In this document: positions 1 through 9,080 of the stretch, piece after piece | Layout: each line of letters starts with the position of its first letter | How positions within the stretch are numbered: position 1 is the stretch's first letter | Assembly: GCF_001399455.2 (NCBI RefSeq) | Contig: NZ_LLEI02000043.1 | Span: 124,001 to 188,000, forward strand | Direction of reading: 5' to 3' | Source of the DNA: Vibrio bivalvicida | GTDB lineage: Bacteria; Pseudomonadota; Gammaproteobacteria; Enterobacterales; Vibrionaceae | DNA: 64,000 bases | Position numbers and translations under genes: made by a program | The notes under the pieces: generated by a model | What the model saw: the letters and a program-made list of their open reading frames with translations, nothing else | What the model was told of the DNA's origin: nothing | Database searches by the model: none

Positions 1-1197
1 TTGCAGATGTCTGGAGAAATGGAAGGCATGAAGAAGCTTAAAGTGCTCTCTTCAAAGGAAATGGTGGATAACTTTAAAGTGGAACTGAAAGCTAGTGACG
101 ATACCATTCTCACGCAAGCAGGCAATATCTTTAAACAGACTCTGGAAAACACACCTGGTGTAAGTGGTATTGATGACAACCTAGATCTTGGGGAGCCTCA
201 GTATCGCTTTGAACTGACAGAGCAGGGACGTGCATTAGGCATGAATACCTCTAGCCTCGCGAAGCAGGTACTGCAATCCTTCGGTGGTGATATTGTCCAG
301 CGTTTCCAGCGCGGGAAGGATGAAGTTAAAGTTCGTGTCCGTTATCCAGAAGGTGACCGTCAAACGTTGGCTGACATTCAGCAATCGAGTGTTCGTACTC
401 CTGAAGGCAGAGTTGTGCCTATGCTGTCGGTTGCTAATGTCTATTCGGACTATCAGCAAGCAGAAATAACACGTATAGATAATCTTCGTGCGGTATATCT
501 AACCGCAGTGGTCGATAAAGATGTGGTGTCTTCGAATGAACTGGTTGCTCAGTTAGAGAAAACATTTGTACCCATGCTTAAGGCGGATTATCCGACATTG
601 AAAATCGACTTTACTGGTGAAGCGGAACAGCAGCAGGAATCAACGGAGTCTATGGAATCAACGTTCCTTATAGCTCTGGTGGTGATCTTTGCTTTATTGG
701 CGATTCCACTCAAGTCGTACGTTCAGCCACTGATCATTATGGTTGCGATTCCGTTTGGTATTGTAGGAGCAATCTTGGGTCACTGGTGGAATGATCTGAC
801 TATTAGTATTTTGTCGTTGAATGGTATTCTCGCTTTAAGCGGTGTCGTTGTAAATGACAGCCTGCTATTGGTATCAAGGTTTAATGAACTGACGCGAAAT
901 CATAAAATTCCAGTGGCTGACGCGATTGTCCAGTCATGCAGCAGTCGACTAAGAGCCGTATTACTGACTTCAGTGACTACATTTGCTGGTTTGGCACCAT
1001 TGCTTAGTGAAACATCGATGCAGGCTCAATTCCTGATTCCTGCGGCAGCAGCATTGGGTTACGGTATTTTGTTTGCCACCATGATCACGTTGGTCCTTAC
1101 CCCATCACTGTTAATGATCCAATGTGACATTAACAATGGCGTGAACAATATAAAGACAACAATATTTGGCGAGAAAAAACTCGCTCAGAGTTTATAG
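1..1197 (+). CDS. RND multidrug efflux transporter, inner-membrane pump (C-terminal part)
   Basis: This is the last ~398 residues of an AcrB/AcrF-type RND permease, which normally has about 1,030 residues; the gene enters from the left edge, so its start is not visible. The first ~200 residues read as the second periplasmic (docking/porter) half. From about residue 220 (ESTFLIALVVIFALLAIPL) the typical C-terminal membrane segments follow, including the conserved stretch LNGILALSGVVVNDSLLLV. RND pumps export drugs, bile salts or detergents by proton antiport with a periplasmic adaptor and an outer-membrane channel. The adaptor gene is probably upstream, outside the window. The two-component system 40 bases downstream may regulate it (inference). 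The substrate cannot be told. Confidence 0.93.
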   Translation: MQMSGEMEGMKKLKVLSSKEMVDNFKVELKASDDTILTQAGNIFKQTLENTPGVSGIDDNLDLGEPQYRFELTEQGRALGMNTSSLAKQVLQSFGGDIVQRFQRGKDEVKVRVRYPEGDRQTLADIQQSSVRTPEGRVVPMLSVANVYSDYQQAEITRIDNLRAVYLTAVVDKDVVSSNELVAQLEKTFVPMLKADYPTLKIDFTGEAEQQQESTESMESTFLIALVVIFALLAIPLKSYVQPLIIMVAIPFGIVGAILGHWWNDLTISILSLNGILALSGVVVNDSLLLVSRFNELTRNHKIPVADAIVQSCSSRLRAVLLTSVTTFAGLAPLLSETSMQAQFLIPAAAALGYGILFATMITLVLTPSLLMIQCDINNGVNNIKTTIFGEKKLAQSL

Positions 1198-1237
1198 CGT
1201 CTAAGTTAATAGTAGTTTCATAGAGTAAGAGGTAGTC

Positions 1238-1921
1238 ATGGGTAATTTGCAGTTGTTACTGGTTGAAGATGATCTGGATTTGGCAAAGGCGATAGTAGAC
1301 TACCTCGCCCTAGAAGACATTCAATGTGACCATGCTTCAAATGGGCTGTCAGGCCTTAGTTTCGCCGAGCAAGGACGATATGACGCAGTGATTCTTGATC
1401 TTAATCTGCCTAAAATGAATGGCCTGGAAGTATGCGCGAAACTACGAGAGCAGGGTGTTGATGTACCTGTTCTTATGCTAACGGCAAAAGATACTCTAGA
1501 TGACAAGTTAACGGGGTTTTCGAAAGGAGCCGATGATTATTTAGTGAAACCATTTGCTATGGAAGAGCTGATCATTCGTGCTCAGGTATTATCCCGTCGA
1601 CGTAGCGGACAGGTAAATAAGCTTTGTGTTGCGGATCTGGAAGTTAATTTACAAACCCAGACCGTAACCCGGGCGAATACACCGCTAAAGCTCTCTCCCA
1701 TCGGCTTCAAGCTACTTGAAACTTTAGTTCGAGCGAGTCCCAATACGGTTTCCCGTGAAAAACTGATGCAGTGCGTTTGGGGGGATGAACAGCCAGATAG
1801 TAACAGCCTAAAGGTTCACATGTTTAATCTTAGGAAGGCGGTGGACAACAGCTTCGAGACAAAACTGATCCAGACGATAGCTGGTCGTGGCTTTGCCTTG
1901 AAAAAAGAGTCTTTCCAATGA
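1238..1921 (+). CDS. OmpR-family response regulator
   Basis: A 227-residue two-domain response regulator. The N-terminal receiver domain has the acidic pair near residues 10-12 (VEDD), the phospho-acceptor Asp at about 54 (VILDLNLPKMNG), the Thr/Ala segment LMLTAKD near 80 and the conserved Lys near 104 (YLVKPF). The C-terminal ~100 residues form an OmpR/PhoB winged helix (SPIGFKLLETLV, LKVHMFNLRKAVD, IAGRGFAL). It overlaps the downstream histidine kinase by four bases (ATGA), so the two are translationally coupled. Its position directly after an RND pump suggests, but does not prove, control of efflux or envelope-stress genes. Confidence 0.95.
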   Translation: MGNLQLLLVEDDLDLAKAIVDYLALEDIQCDHASNGLSGLSFAEQGRYDAVILDLNLPKMNGLEVCAKLREQGVDVPVLMLTAKDTLDDKLTGFSKGADDYLVKPFAMEELIIRAQVLSRRRSGQVNKLCVADLEVNLQTQTVTRANTPLKLSPIGFKLLETLVRASPNTVSREKLMQCVWGDEQPDSNSLKVHMFNLRKAVDNSFETKLIQTIAGRGFALKKESFQ

Positions 1922-3192
1922 AAATTAGGCGTAGCTTGAGGCTCTATTTTTTGTTTGCCATGTTGCTGACCGGAACTTTGACCATTCTGGCTATGTCTGG
2001 TGTCGCTGTGAGTTATTTCTTCTCGGGGCTGGACTTGGCAATGAACGGATTCATGCGAACCCAAGCCTATCAAATCCAACTGGTGGATGACAATCCGGTG
2101 AAATTCAATGACCTCACCGTTGCCAGACATTGGCAAGACTTACCACAACCAATTCAAGATAACCTAAACCCAGATGATTTGGTCATTAATGAAGTACTCA
2201 AAAAAATAGTTGGCATCCCTTTAATTGAACCGCCTAAAGCGGGCTACTTTGCAATGAAAATGGAACATCATGGAGACGTGCGTTATGCCTCAATGCTGCT
2301 AGTCAATAATGAGTTTTCCCCCGGTGAAATGCCCCAGTTTGTCTACATCATTTTTACCGCATTGACTGCCATTGCCGCATTTTCTCTGATAATTGTCGCT
2401 TTTATTCGCAGTGTATCGACACCTGTCGAAGAACTTAAAGGTTGGGCCAAATCGCTAGACAACGAAAAACTTAGTCAGCCCATTCCGGAATTTGATTACA
2501 GTGAACTGAATACATTGGCTGAAATCATTAAATCTAGCTTGAGCTCTGTACAGGAGGGGCTGGAGCGAGAGCAGCGCTTTTTGGGCTATGCCAGCCATGA
2601 ATTGAGGACACCGATTGCGGTTACCCGAACTAACGCGGAGCTTCTGAGAAAAATGATTGTCAGACGGCTAGAGCAGGAAAAGCAGCTTGAAGTATTGGAG
2701 CGAATTGAGCGAGCCGGGTATACCATGACAGACCTGACCGAAACGTTGCTTTGGCTAAATCGGCAAGATGATAAAACGCTGCCATTTGATGATCTGGTTA
2801 TTGGTGAACTCATTGTTCAGATTGATCATGAACTGGAATATTTGCTACAAGGAAAAGAGGTTAGTGTCAGTATCAATGTTGATGAAGCTATGTTCTCGTT
2901 ACCACATGGACTTTGTCGAATCATCATTACTAATCTGATCCGCAATGCGTTTCAACATACCTATCAAGGTGAAGTTACCATTGAGCAATCTGGCACTCGA
3001 GTGATTATCACAAACCACAATATATCGCCCGGAGACATAAAAGATGAGCTTGGTTTCGGGTTAGGGCTGGAATTAACTGAAAGATTGATCAAGCAGTATG
3101 GTTGGTATTATGAGAATCGCGTGATGGACTCAGGTTACCGGGTTGAACTTGTCCTTACTGAGCGCGACTCAGCACCGGATAAATTGCGATAA
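1918..3192 (+). CDS. Membrane sensor histidine kinase
   Basis: A 424-residue kinase partner of the preceding regulator. There are two membrane segments, near residues 9-35 and 140-163, with a small periplasmic sensor domain between them. The phosphorylated-His motif YASHELRTP lies at about residue 224, the N box NLIRNAFQHT near 339 and a glycine-rich box GFGLGLELTERL near 380. The periplasmic domain has no recognisable ligand-binding family, so the signal is unknown. The start overlaps the regulator stop (ATGA). The short ATP-binding domain with a compact G-box resembles sensors of the RstB/QseC type, but no specific orthologue is claimed. Confidence 0.93.
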   Translation: MKIRRSLRLYFLFAMLLTGTLTILAMSGVAVSYFFSGLDLAMNGFMRTQAYQIQLVDDNPVKFNDLTVARHWQDLPQPIQDNLNPDDLVINEVLKKIVGIPLIEPPKAGYFAMKMEHHGDVRYASMLLVNNEFSPGEMPQFVYIIFTALTAIAAFSLIIVAFIRSVSTPVEELKGWAKSLDNEKLSQPIPEFDYSELNTLAEIIKSSLSSVQEGLEREQRFLGYASHELRTPIAVTRTNAELLRKMIVRRLEQEKQLEVLERIERAGYTMTDLTETLLWLNRQDDKTLPFDDLVIGELIVQIDHELEYLLQGKEVSVSINVDEAMFSLPHGLCRIIITNLIRNAFQHTYQGEVTIEQSGTRVIITNHNISPGDIKDELGFGLGLELTERLIKQYGWYYENRVMDSGYRVELVLTERDSAPDKLR

Positions 3193-3247
3193 GTTGGATC
3201 ATGAGCCCCTTAGCTGTGACCCAAGATAAAGCTCAGTGTCTATTTAA

Positions 3248-4123
3248 TTAGTAGTTTAAATACTCAATACACAAATCATGAAAAGCTTTGGCTTGCGGCG
3301 AGATGGTGCGATCACTCAGGGTGAAGATTCCAATCTGTCTTTCCAGTGGTGGATCGATAAGAGGAATCCACACTAAGCGAGTTTCATTGGTTGGAAAGGC
3401 CAGTTTAGGCAGAGTCGTTACACCTATCCCAAGTTCCAATACAGAGAACAGTGAGGTAATGTTTTCTACCGAATAGAGCGCTTGTTGGCTCAAAGCACGC
3501 GCAGGAGTTGGGTCGAGTAGGGTACAGGTTCCGTTGCGAATAAACGGCTGCTCAAGCAAGGTTTGCCAAGCGATACCTTCTGGCTGTTTGGCGATAGGGT
3601 TGTCGTGTAAACATACGACACCAATTGGGTCAGACAGTAGCGGGGTAAAGTTAATCCCACCTTCATCAAGGTGAGAAGGATTACCTAGCGCCAGATCTAC
3701 TTCACCAGATAGCAGACGCTCTTCTACACCAGCCGCATTGTCATCAATCAAGCTCACTTCCACATTCGGGTACTGCTCGCAAAACGCACCTAGCACACTT
3801 GGGATAAGTTTCGCTGCTACAGAGGGGACACTGGCAATTCTTACTCTGCCTTGTTGACCTGCCGCTGCGGCACGTAAGTCATTGTCGAGTGCATTGTAGA
3901 TATTGAGAAACTGAATGATCTTAGGTAAACATATTTCGCCGAATGGCGTTAATTTGGCTTTGTTTCCCGGTTCAAATAATACTTGCCCGAGTATCTTTTC
4001 CAGCTCTTTTATTGATGTGGATAATGCTGCCTGAGAGCGATTGGCGCGATGAGACGCAGCGCGAAAACCGCCTTCTTCGACCACCATCACAAAATGCTTT
4101 AATTGTTGAAGCTTGATACTCAT
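3248..4123 (-). CDS. LysR-family transcriptional regulator, divergent from the RidA/ALDH operon
   Basis: A 291-residue LysR regulator: helix-turn-helix in residues 1-60 (HFVMVVEEGGFRAASHRANR ending in an LEKILGQVLFEP wing), then a periplasmic-binding-protein-like effector domain. It is divergent from the RidA-led operon across 155 bases that contain an exact 9-base inverted repeat, the classical arrangement for a LysR protein that controls its neighbour in response to a pathway metabolite. The effector is not identifiable. It is convergent with the histidine kinase upstream (in window order), with only 55 bases between the two stops. Confidence 0.93.
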   Translation of the reverse strand: MSIKLQQLKHFVMVVEEGGFRAASHRANRSQAALSTSIKELEKILGQVLFEPGNKAKLTPFGEICLPKIIQFLNIYNALDNDLRAAAAGQQGRVRIASVPSVAAKLIPSVLGAFCEQYPNVEVSLIDDNAAGVEERLLSGEVDLALGNPSHLDEGGINFTPLLSDPIGVVCLHDNPIAKQPEGIAWQTLLEQPFIRNGTCTLLDPTPARALSQQALYSVENITSLFSVLELGIGVTTLPKLAFPTNETRLVWIPLIDPPLERQIGIFTLSDRTISPQAKAFHDLCIEYLNY

Positions 4124-4167
4124 CTGACCACCTTTTCAATCCCTTAGTATGTCTGATGTTATAGAAA

Positions 4168-4218
4168 GTGATAAATAAAACTTATCGAATGTAAAAAATT
4201 TACCGTTAGATTTATCAC
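4168..4218. promoter_or_regulatory. Candidate LysR operator between the divergent genes
   Basis: GTGATAAAT at 4168-4176 is repeated exactly in inverted orientation as ATTTATCAC at 4210-4218, 42 bases apart (about four helical turns), with a further related ACTTATC at 4180-4186. The spacing and divergent position fit a LysR recognition/activation site pair. This is inference from sequence only. Confidence 0.4.
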
Positions 4219-4278
4219 CTGTCAATGGGCATGATTTAACCATCTTGAAACAAAGTTGTTACAAAGGTTGAAAGGCAC

Positions 4279-4677
4279 GTGAATACTCAAACGAAAAAAC
4301 ACCCAGTAAAAACCGCTCTGTTTGCCTCTAAGGCTCCCCTAGAATGGGCGATTGTTAACAACGGAACCCTATACACGGCGCAGATCCCTATCGATGACAC
4401 TGGTGCGGTGGTAGACGGCGGCATTGAAGCGCAAACTCGACAGACATTTAACAATCTCGTGCATACCCTAGAGTGCGCAGGTGAGTCGCTTGATTCGGTG
4501 CTGCAGGTGCTTATCTACGTGACCGATCGCGAATACCTCAAAACCGTTAATCAGGTCTATGCCGAGTATTTTGAAGCTCCTTATCCAAATCGCGCTGCCA
4601 TGGTAGTTGCGGGTTTAGCACGCGAAGAAATGCTGGTGGAGTTTGTGGTGTACGCGTCGGCAAGTCAGCCAGAGTAA
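4279..4677 (+). CDS. RidA/YjgF-family enamine/imine deaminase
   Basis: A 132-residue protein of the Rid family. Characterised members hydrolyse reactive enamines/imines released by amino-acid dehydratases and oxidases, giving the keto acid plus ammonia. The typical C-terminal part is present: PYPNRAAMVVAGLAREEMLVEFVVYA, containing the Arg that anchors the substrate carboxylate and a conserved Glu near the C terminus. It starts with GTG after GTTGAAAGGCAC (an AAGG ribosome site). It is first in an apparent operon with an aldehyde dehydrogenase, an M19 dipeptidase and a BCCT transporter, which suggests a catabolic pathway that forms an imine intermediate. It is probably a dedicated Rid paralogue rather than housekeeping RidA. 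Confidence 0.9.
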   Translation: MNTQTKKHPVKTALFASKAPLEWAIVNNGTLYTAQIPIDDTGAVVDGGIEAQTRQTFNNLVHTLECAGESLDSVLQVLIYVTDREYLKTVNQVYAEYFEAPYPNRAAMVVAGLAREEMLVEFVVYASASQPE

Positions 4678-4751
4678 CTGTCTAAGGGCAACAGACCCTA
4701 ATCATTGAAACTGATTGATCTCGTCAGTCAAACAAGAACAAGGAAAGAGCA

Positions 4752-6212
4752 ATGACTTTTATTAACAATGTTCAAGCAGAAAAGGCACTTTATATTGGCG
4801 GCGAATGGCAAGCAGGCGTCGATACCGTAACCAACATCAACCCGTCGGACATCAATGAAGATCTGGGCAATTTTGCTCAAGCGAGTCAGGCTCAAGTCGA
4901 GCAAGCGATTCAAGTTGCCAAGCACGCGCAGCCCGAGTGGGAAAACACGCCAATGGAGCGCAAGCAGGCGGTGTTGCAAGCGATTGGTGATGAGCTGATT
5001 GAGCGATGTGATGAACTAGGTAGACTGCTTTCACGTGAAGAGGGTAAACCGTTTGCTGAAGGACGCGGAGAAATCTACCGCGCAGGTCAGTTCTTTCAAT
5101 ATTTTGCGGCGGAAGTGCTGCGCCAAATTGGTGATAACGCTGCCTCCGTCCGTCCAGGCGTCTCCGTTGAAGTAACTCGCGAAGCGGTTGGCGTTATTGC
5201 CATTATCTCTCCTTGGAACTTCCCTACGGCAACGGCGGCGTGGAAGATTGCTCCGGCCCTGGCGTTTGGTAACAGCGTGGTTTGGAAGCCTGCCAATCTG
5301 ACACCGGCAAGTGCCGTGGCGTTGACCGAAATCATTCATCGCCAAGGTCTGCCAGCAGGCACGTTCAACCTAGTACTCGGCAGTGGCTCACAGGTGGGCA
5401 ACACCTTGATTAACTCGAAAGAGGTCAATGGCGTGAGCTTTACTGGCTCTGTCGATACGGGTCGTAAAGTCGCCGCTGCCACCGCACCAAACTTTGTGCG
5501 CTGCCAGCTAGAAATGGGCAGTAAAAATGCTTTGGTGGTTGCCGATGATGCAGACATTCAAATTGCGGTAGAAGCGACCATTGCTGGCTCTTTCTCTGGT
5601 GCAGGTCAGAAATGTACTGCTTCATCTCGATTAGTGGTCATGGATGGCATTCATGACGCCTACGTTGAAGCGCTGATCAAACGTATGGGCGAGCTGAAAG
5701 TTGGTCATGCACTTGATGAAGGAATCTTTATGGGGCCAGTTGTAGACGGTAATCAGCTAGAAGCGAACTTCGAGTGGATTGAAAAGGCGCGTCAAAGTGG
5801 TGCTGAGCTGGCCTTTGGTGGCGAGCGTCTTAACTTAGCGCACGACGGCTACTACATGTCGCCAACGTTATTCCTCAATACCCAAAACAGTTGGGAAGTG
5901 AACCAAGAGGAAGTGTTTGCACCTATGGCGAGTGTGATTCGAGTAGCTGACCTTGATGAAGCCATCGCTGTTACCAACGATACCCGTTTTGGTTTGACTG
6001 GCGGCATCATTACGCAAAGCTTGCGTAATAGCGCCATCTTCAAACAACAAGCGCAGACCGGTTGTGTAATGGTCAACCTACCTACCGCAGGCACCGACTA
6101 CCACGTACCGTTTGGTGGCCGCAAAGAGTCTAGCTTTGGCCCGCGCGAACAAGGTCAATACGCGAAAGAATTCTACACCGTGGTGAAAACCGCTTACCAA
6201 CGCCCTTATTAG
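4752..6212 (+). CDS. NAD(P)-dependent aldehyde dehydrogenase, alpha-ketoglutarate-semialdehyde-dehydrogenase-like
   Basis: A 486-residue ALDH superfamily enzyme of full length. The catalytic Cys is in SGAGQKCTASSR (about residue 287) and the general-base Glu in LEMGSKNA (about 253); the cofactor-binding region ISPWNFPTATAAWKIAPALA is intact. The C-terminal end FGGRKESSFGPREQG followed by KEFYTVVKTAY resembles the ketoglutarate-semialdehyde dehydrogenase branch (YcbD type), which oxidises short semialdehydes from sugar acids or hydroxyproline. It follows RidA by 74 bases and precedes the dipeptidase by 70. Exact substrate assignment is inference. Confidence 0.88.
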   Translation: MTFINNVQAEKALYIGGEWQAGVDTVTNINPSDINEDLGNFAQASQAQVEQAIQVAKHAQPEWENTPMERKQAVLQAIGDELIERCDELGRLLSREEGKPFAEGRGEIYRAGQFFQYFAAEVLRQIGDNAASVRPGVSVEVTREAVGVIAIISPWNFPTATAAWKIAPALAFGNSVVWKPANLTPASAVALTEIIHRQGLPAGTFNLVLGSGSQVGNTLINSKEVNGVSFTGSVDTGRKVAAATAPNFVRCQLEMGSKNALVVADDADIQIAVEATIAGSFSGAGQKCTASSRLVVMDGIHDAYVEALIKRMGELKVGHALDEGIFMGPVVDGNQLEANFEWIEKARQSGAELAFGGERLNLAHDGYYMSPTLFLNTQNSWEVNQEEVFAPMASVIRVADLDEAIAVTNDTRFGLTGGIITQSLRNSAIFKQQAQTGCVMVNLPTAGTDYHVPFGGRKESSFGPREQGQYAKEFYTVVKTAYQRPY

Positions 6213-6282
6213 GCTCTGACCGTGGGAGGCAGAACATTATCTGCTTCCCAATTAAAGGCGATTCAACGTTTAAGGAGTGGTT

Positions 6283-7278
6283 ATGTACCAACAACGGATT
6301 GTGATAGATGGATTGCAATACTGCAATTGGGATCGTGAATATTTCCAAACCCTTAAGGCGAGTGGCATCACTGCTGTTCATGCCACTATCGTCTATCACG
6401 AAAATGCACGTGAGACCCTAACTCGCTTTGCCGAATGGAACCTTCGCTTCGAGCAAAACGCAGACCTCATCATGCCGATTTATTCCATGGCAGATGTGGA
6501 AAAGGCGAAACAGCAGGGCAAAGTCGGCGTCTTCTTCGGCGCTCAGAATTGCTCGCCTATTGATGATGAGATTGGCCTGATAGAAGTAATGCGCCGCCAA
6601 GGTTTGCTAATCATGCAACTGACATATAACAACCAGAGCTTATTGGCGACAGGTTGCTATGAGCAGAATGACTCAGGCGTTACTCGCTTTGGCAAACAAG
6701 CGATCGAAGAGATGAATCGCGTTGGTATGATCATCGACATGTCTCACAGTGCAGAGCGCTCAACGCTAGAAGCCATCGACCTCTCTTCAAGACCAATCTG
6801 CATTAGCCACGCTAACCCGACGTTTGCTCATGATGCACTGCGAAACAAATCCAACACCGTGCTCAAAGCACTTACACAACGTGGCGGCTTACTTGGTTTT
6901 AGTTTGTACCCCTTCCATTTGCCAAATGGCAGCCAGTGCACGTTGGATGATTTTTGCCAAATGGTGGCGAAAACGGCTGATCTGTTTGGTGTTGACCACT
7001 TGGGTATTGGCAGTGATTTGTGCCTTAACCAACCACAGCAAGTTCTGGAGTGGATGCGCAATGGTCGCTGGTCGAAAGCGATGGATTACGGCGAAGGCTC
7101 GGCCAGTAACTCAGGTTGGCCAGATGCGCTGCCTTGGTTTAGTGGCAGTAAGGGGATGGAGAACATCTACAACGGATTAATGCGCCATGGATTCAGTGAA
7201 TCTGAGGCGGGACAAATACTGGGTGATAACTGGTTTAATTTCCTCAAACAAGGACTCGAGCCTATTTCAGAGCAGTAA
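6283..7278 (+). CDS. Membrane-dipeptidase family (M19) metallohydrolase
   Basis: A 331-residue M19/renal-dipeptidase-like protein. The start at ATG 6283 is preferred over the GTG at 6277 because TAAGGAG ends five bases upstream of the ATG. Family signatures include FGAQNCSPI, IDMSHSAE with the metal-ligand His, ICISHANP with another conserved His, and LGIGSDL with the Asp. M19 enzymes cleave dipeptides, but divergent members occur in catabolic operons, for example beside glycine-betaine catabolism genes in Pseudomonas, where their role is not peptide hydrolysis in bulk. The presence of a BCCT transporter next door makes this context similar. Confidence 0.88.
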   Translation: MYQQRIVIDGLQYCNWDREYFQTLKASGITAVHATIVYHENARETLTRFAEWNLRFEQNADLIMPIYSMADVEKAKQQGKVGVFFGAQNCSPIDDEIGLIEVMRRQGLLIMQLTYNNQSLLATGCYEQNDSGVTRFGKQAIEEMNRVGMIIDMSHSAERSTLEAIDLSSRPICISHANPTFAHDALRNKSNTVLKALTQRGGLLGFSLYPFHLPNGSQCTLDDFCQMVAKTADLFGVDHLGIGSDLCLNQPQQVLEWMRNGRWSKAMDYGEGSASNSGWPDALPWFSGSKGMENIYNGLMRHGFSESEAGQILGDNWFNFLKQGLEPISEQ

Positions 7279-7381
7279 CCCAAACAAGGAACAGCCTGCC
7301 AACACAACAATAATAAGGCAGGTGTTAATTTAACTTTTGCTGCCAGTCGTCGGCTGCCGCAAAACAGTCTGGAGTCAGAGT

Positions 7382-8986
7382 ATGTCTGATTTAACCAATA
7401 GCATGAAAGCGAACCCTATGAACGTGTCATCGGGTAAGCCACAAGCAAAACACAACACTACGCCTGCCACCGAAAACTCTCCAGATAAGCTGGGTTTGAG
7501 TAACCCAGCCTTTTGGTACAGTGGCGGTTTTATCGCACTTTTCGTTGCACTCGCGCTCTATGATGGTGAGCTGCTATCAAGCTTAGTCAATGCTGGCTTT
7601 GCATGGTCAGTGCAGGTCTTTGGACCTTACTGGCAAATACTGCTTCTTCTCACCTTTCTTATTGGTCTTGGTCTCGCTGCAGGGCGAACAGGTAAGGTGA
7701 TTCTTGGTGGTTCGGCCAAACCTGAGATGGATGGCTTTCGCTGGATGGCGATCATCTTCTGTACTCTGCTTGCTGGTGGTGGCGTATTCTGGGCGGCGGC
7801 TGAGCCTATCGCTCATTACGTGAGCCCACCGCCATTATATGGGGCACAGGATAATCCACAGCAAGGTGCGGTCAATGCGCTATCGCAATCCTTCATGCAC
7901 TGGGGATTCCTCGCTTGGGCAATTGTTGGCAGCTTAACCTCGATTGTTGTCATGCATCTGCATTACGACAAAGGCCTACCGCTTAAGCCACGTATTTTGC
8001 TTTACCCTGTGATTGGTGAGCGCGCCCTCAAAGGCCATACCGGTGCACTGATTGATGCGTGTTGTATTATCGCTGTGGCGGCTGGCACCATTGGGCCAAT
8101 TGGCTTCCTTGGCTTACAGGTTAGCTACGCGTTAAATGTGCTATTTGATATTCCTGATGGCTTTAGCACGCAACTTATTATCATTCTGTTTGCGATTGCT
8201 CTGTATACCCTATCTGCGTTGAGTGGTCTTAATCGTGGCATGCAAATGCTCAGTCGCTACAACGTGATTCTGGCGATTGCGCTGATGATCTACATCCTAC
8301 TGTTTGGGCCAACAGACTTTATCTTTAATGGTTACATTCAAGGTGTCGGTAGCATGCTGGATAACTTTATCCCAATGGCGACCTACCGCGGAGATGAAGG
8401 TTGGCTGAGCTGGTGGACGGTGTTCTTCTGGGGCTGGTTCCTAGGTTATGGCCCAATGATGGCGATCTTCATTGCCCGAATCTCACGTGGACGCAGCATT
8501 CGCCAGATCATTTCGACAATTAGCATCATTGCGCCACTGACGACCTGTTTCTGGTTCACCATTGTTGGTGGTTCAGGTTTAGCGTTTGAAATTGCAGAAC
8601 CGGGCAGTGTGAGTAAAGCGTTTGAAGGGTTTAACTTACCGGGAGCTCTACTTGCAGTAACACAGCAGTTACCACTGCCAATGCTTGTCTCGATTCTGTT
8701 CCTCATCTTGACCACGATTTTCATTGTCACGACAGGCGACTCGATGACTTACACCATCAGTGTTGTGATCAGTGGTGAAACAGAACCGAATGCCGTTGTG
8801 CGTACTTTCTGGGGTGTGGCGATGGGGGTGACCGCTCTGATACTCATCTCGCTTGGCTCAGGAGGCGTATCTGCACTGCAATCTTTCATTGTTATTACGG
8901 CAGTGCCTGTCTCTCTAATACTGCTGCCTTCGCTGTGGAATGCACCTCAGATCGCAATGAAGATGGCCAAGGAGCAAGGGCTTTAA
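7382..8986 (+). CDS. BCCT-family betaine/carnitine/choline transporter
   Basis: A 534-residue secondary transporter with about 12 membrane segments. The ATG at 7382, with GGAG at 7371-7374, is a better start than the upstream in-frame ATG at 7337. The BCCT hallmark is visible as WWTVFFWGWFLGYGPM followed by IARISRGRSIRQ. These carriers import quaternary-ammonium compounds by Na+ or H+ symport or by exchange. The N terminus (~40 residues) is polar and extended. It lies 103 bases after the dipeptidase gene and probably brings in the substrate for the upstream enzymes. Aromatic residues that set specificity cannot be aligned by eye, so the substrate remains open. Confidence 0.92.
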   Translation: MSDLTNSMKANPMNVSSGKPQAKHNTTPATENSPDKLGLSNPAFWYSGGFIALFVALALYDGELLSSLVNAGFAWSVQVFGPYWQILLLLTFLIGLGLAAGRTGKVILGGSAKPEMDGFRWMAIIFCTLLAGGGVFWAAAEPIAHYVSPPPLYGAQDNPQQGAVNALSQSFMHWGFLAWAIVGSLTSIVVMHLHYDKGLPLKPRILLYPVIGERALKGHTGALIDACCIIAVAAGTIGPIGFLGLQVSYALNVLFDIPDGFSTQLIIILFAIALYTLSALSGLNRGMQMLSRYNVILAIALMIYILLFGPTDFIFNGYIQGVGSMLDNFIPMATYRGDEGWLSWWTVFFWGWFLGYGPMMAIFIARISRGRSIRQIISTISIIAPLTTCFWFTIVGGSGLAFEIAEPGSVSKAFEGFNLPGALLAVTQQLPLPMLVSILFLILTTIFIVTTGDSMTYTISVVISGETEPNAVVRTFWGVAMGVTALILISLGSGGVSALQSFIVITAVPVSLILLPSLWNAPQIAMKMAKEQGL

Positions 8987-9006
8987 TTTATTAATCCAAT
9001 ACCGAT

Positions 9007-9044
9007 GAGTTTGCGTAGGCTGTACCCTACGTCTGCGCAAACTC
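9007..9044 (+). other. Hairpin between the BCCT gene and the next operon
   Basis: GAGTTTGCG (9007-9015) pairs with CGCAAACTC (9036-9044), extended by TAGG/CCTA (9016-9019/9026-9029) around a six-base bulge. There is no T tract, so it may be an RNA-processing or stability element or a weak terminator. Confidence 0.4.
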
Positions 9045-9080
9045 CTATTATTCTTACAATAAAAATAGGTGGTGAGCAAA

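Noticed and set aside
5031..5345. 104-codon minus-strand frame
   Set aside because: Shadow of the aldehyde dehydrogenase gene.
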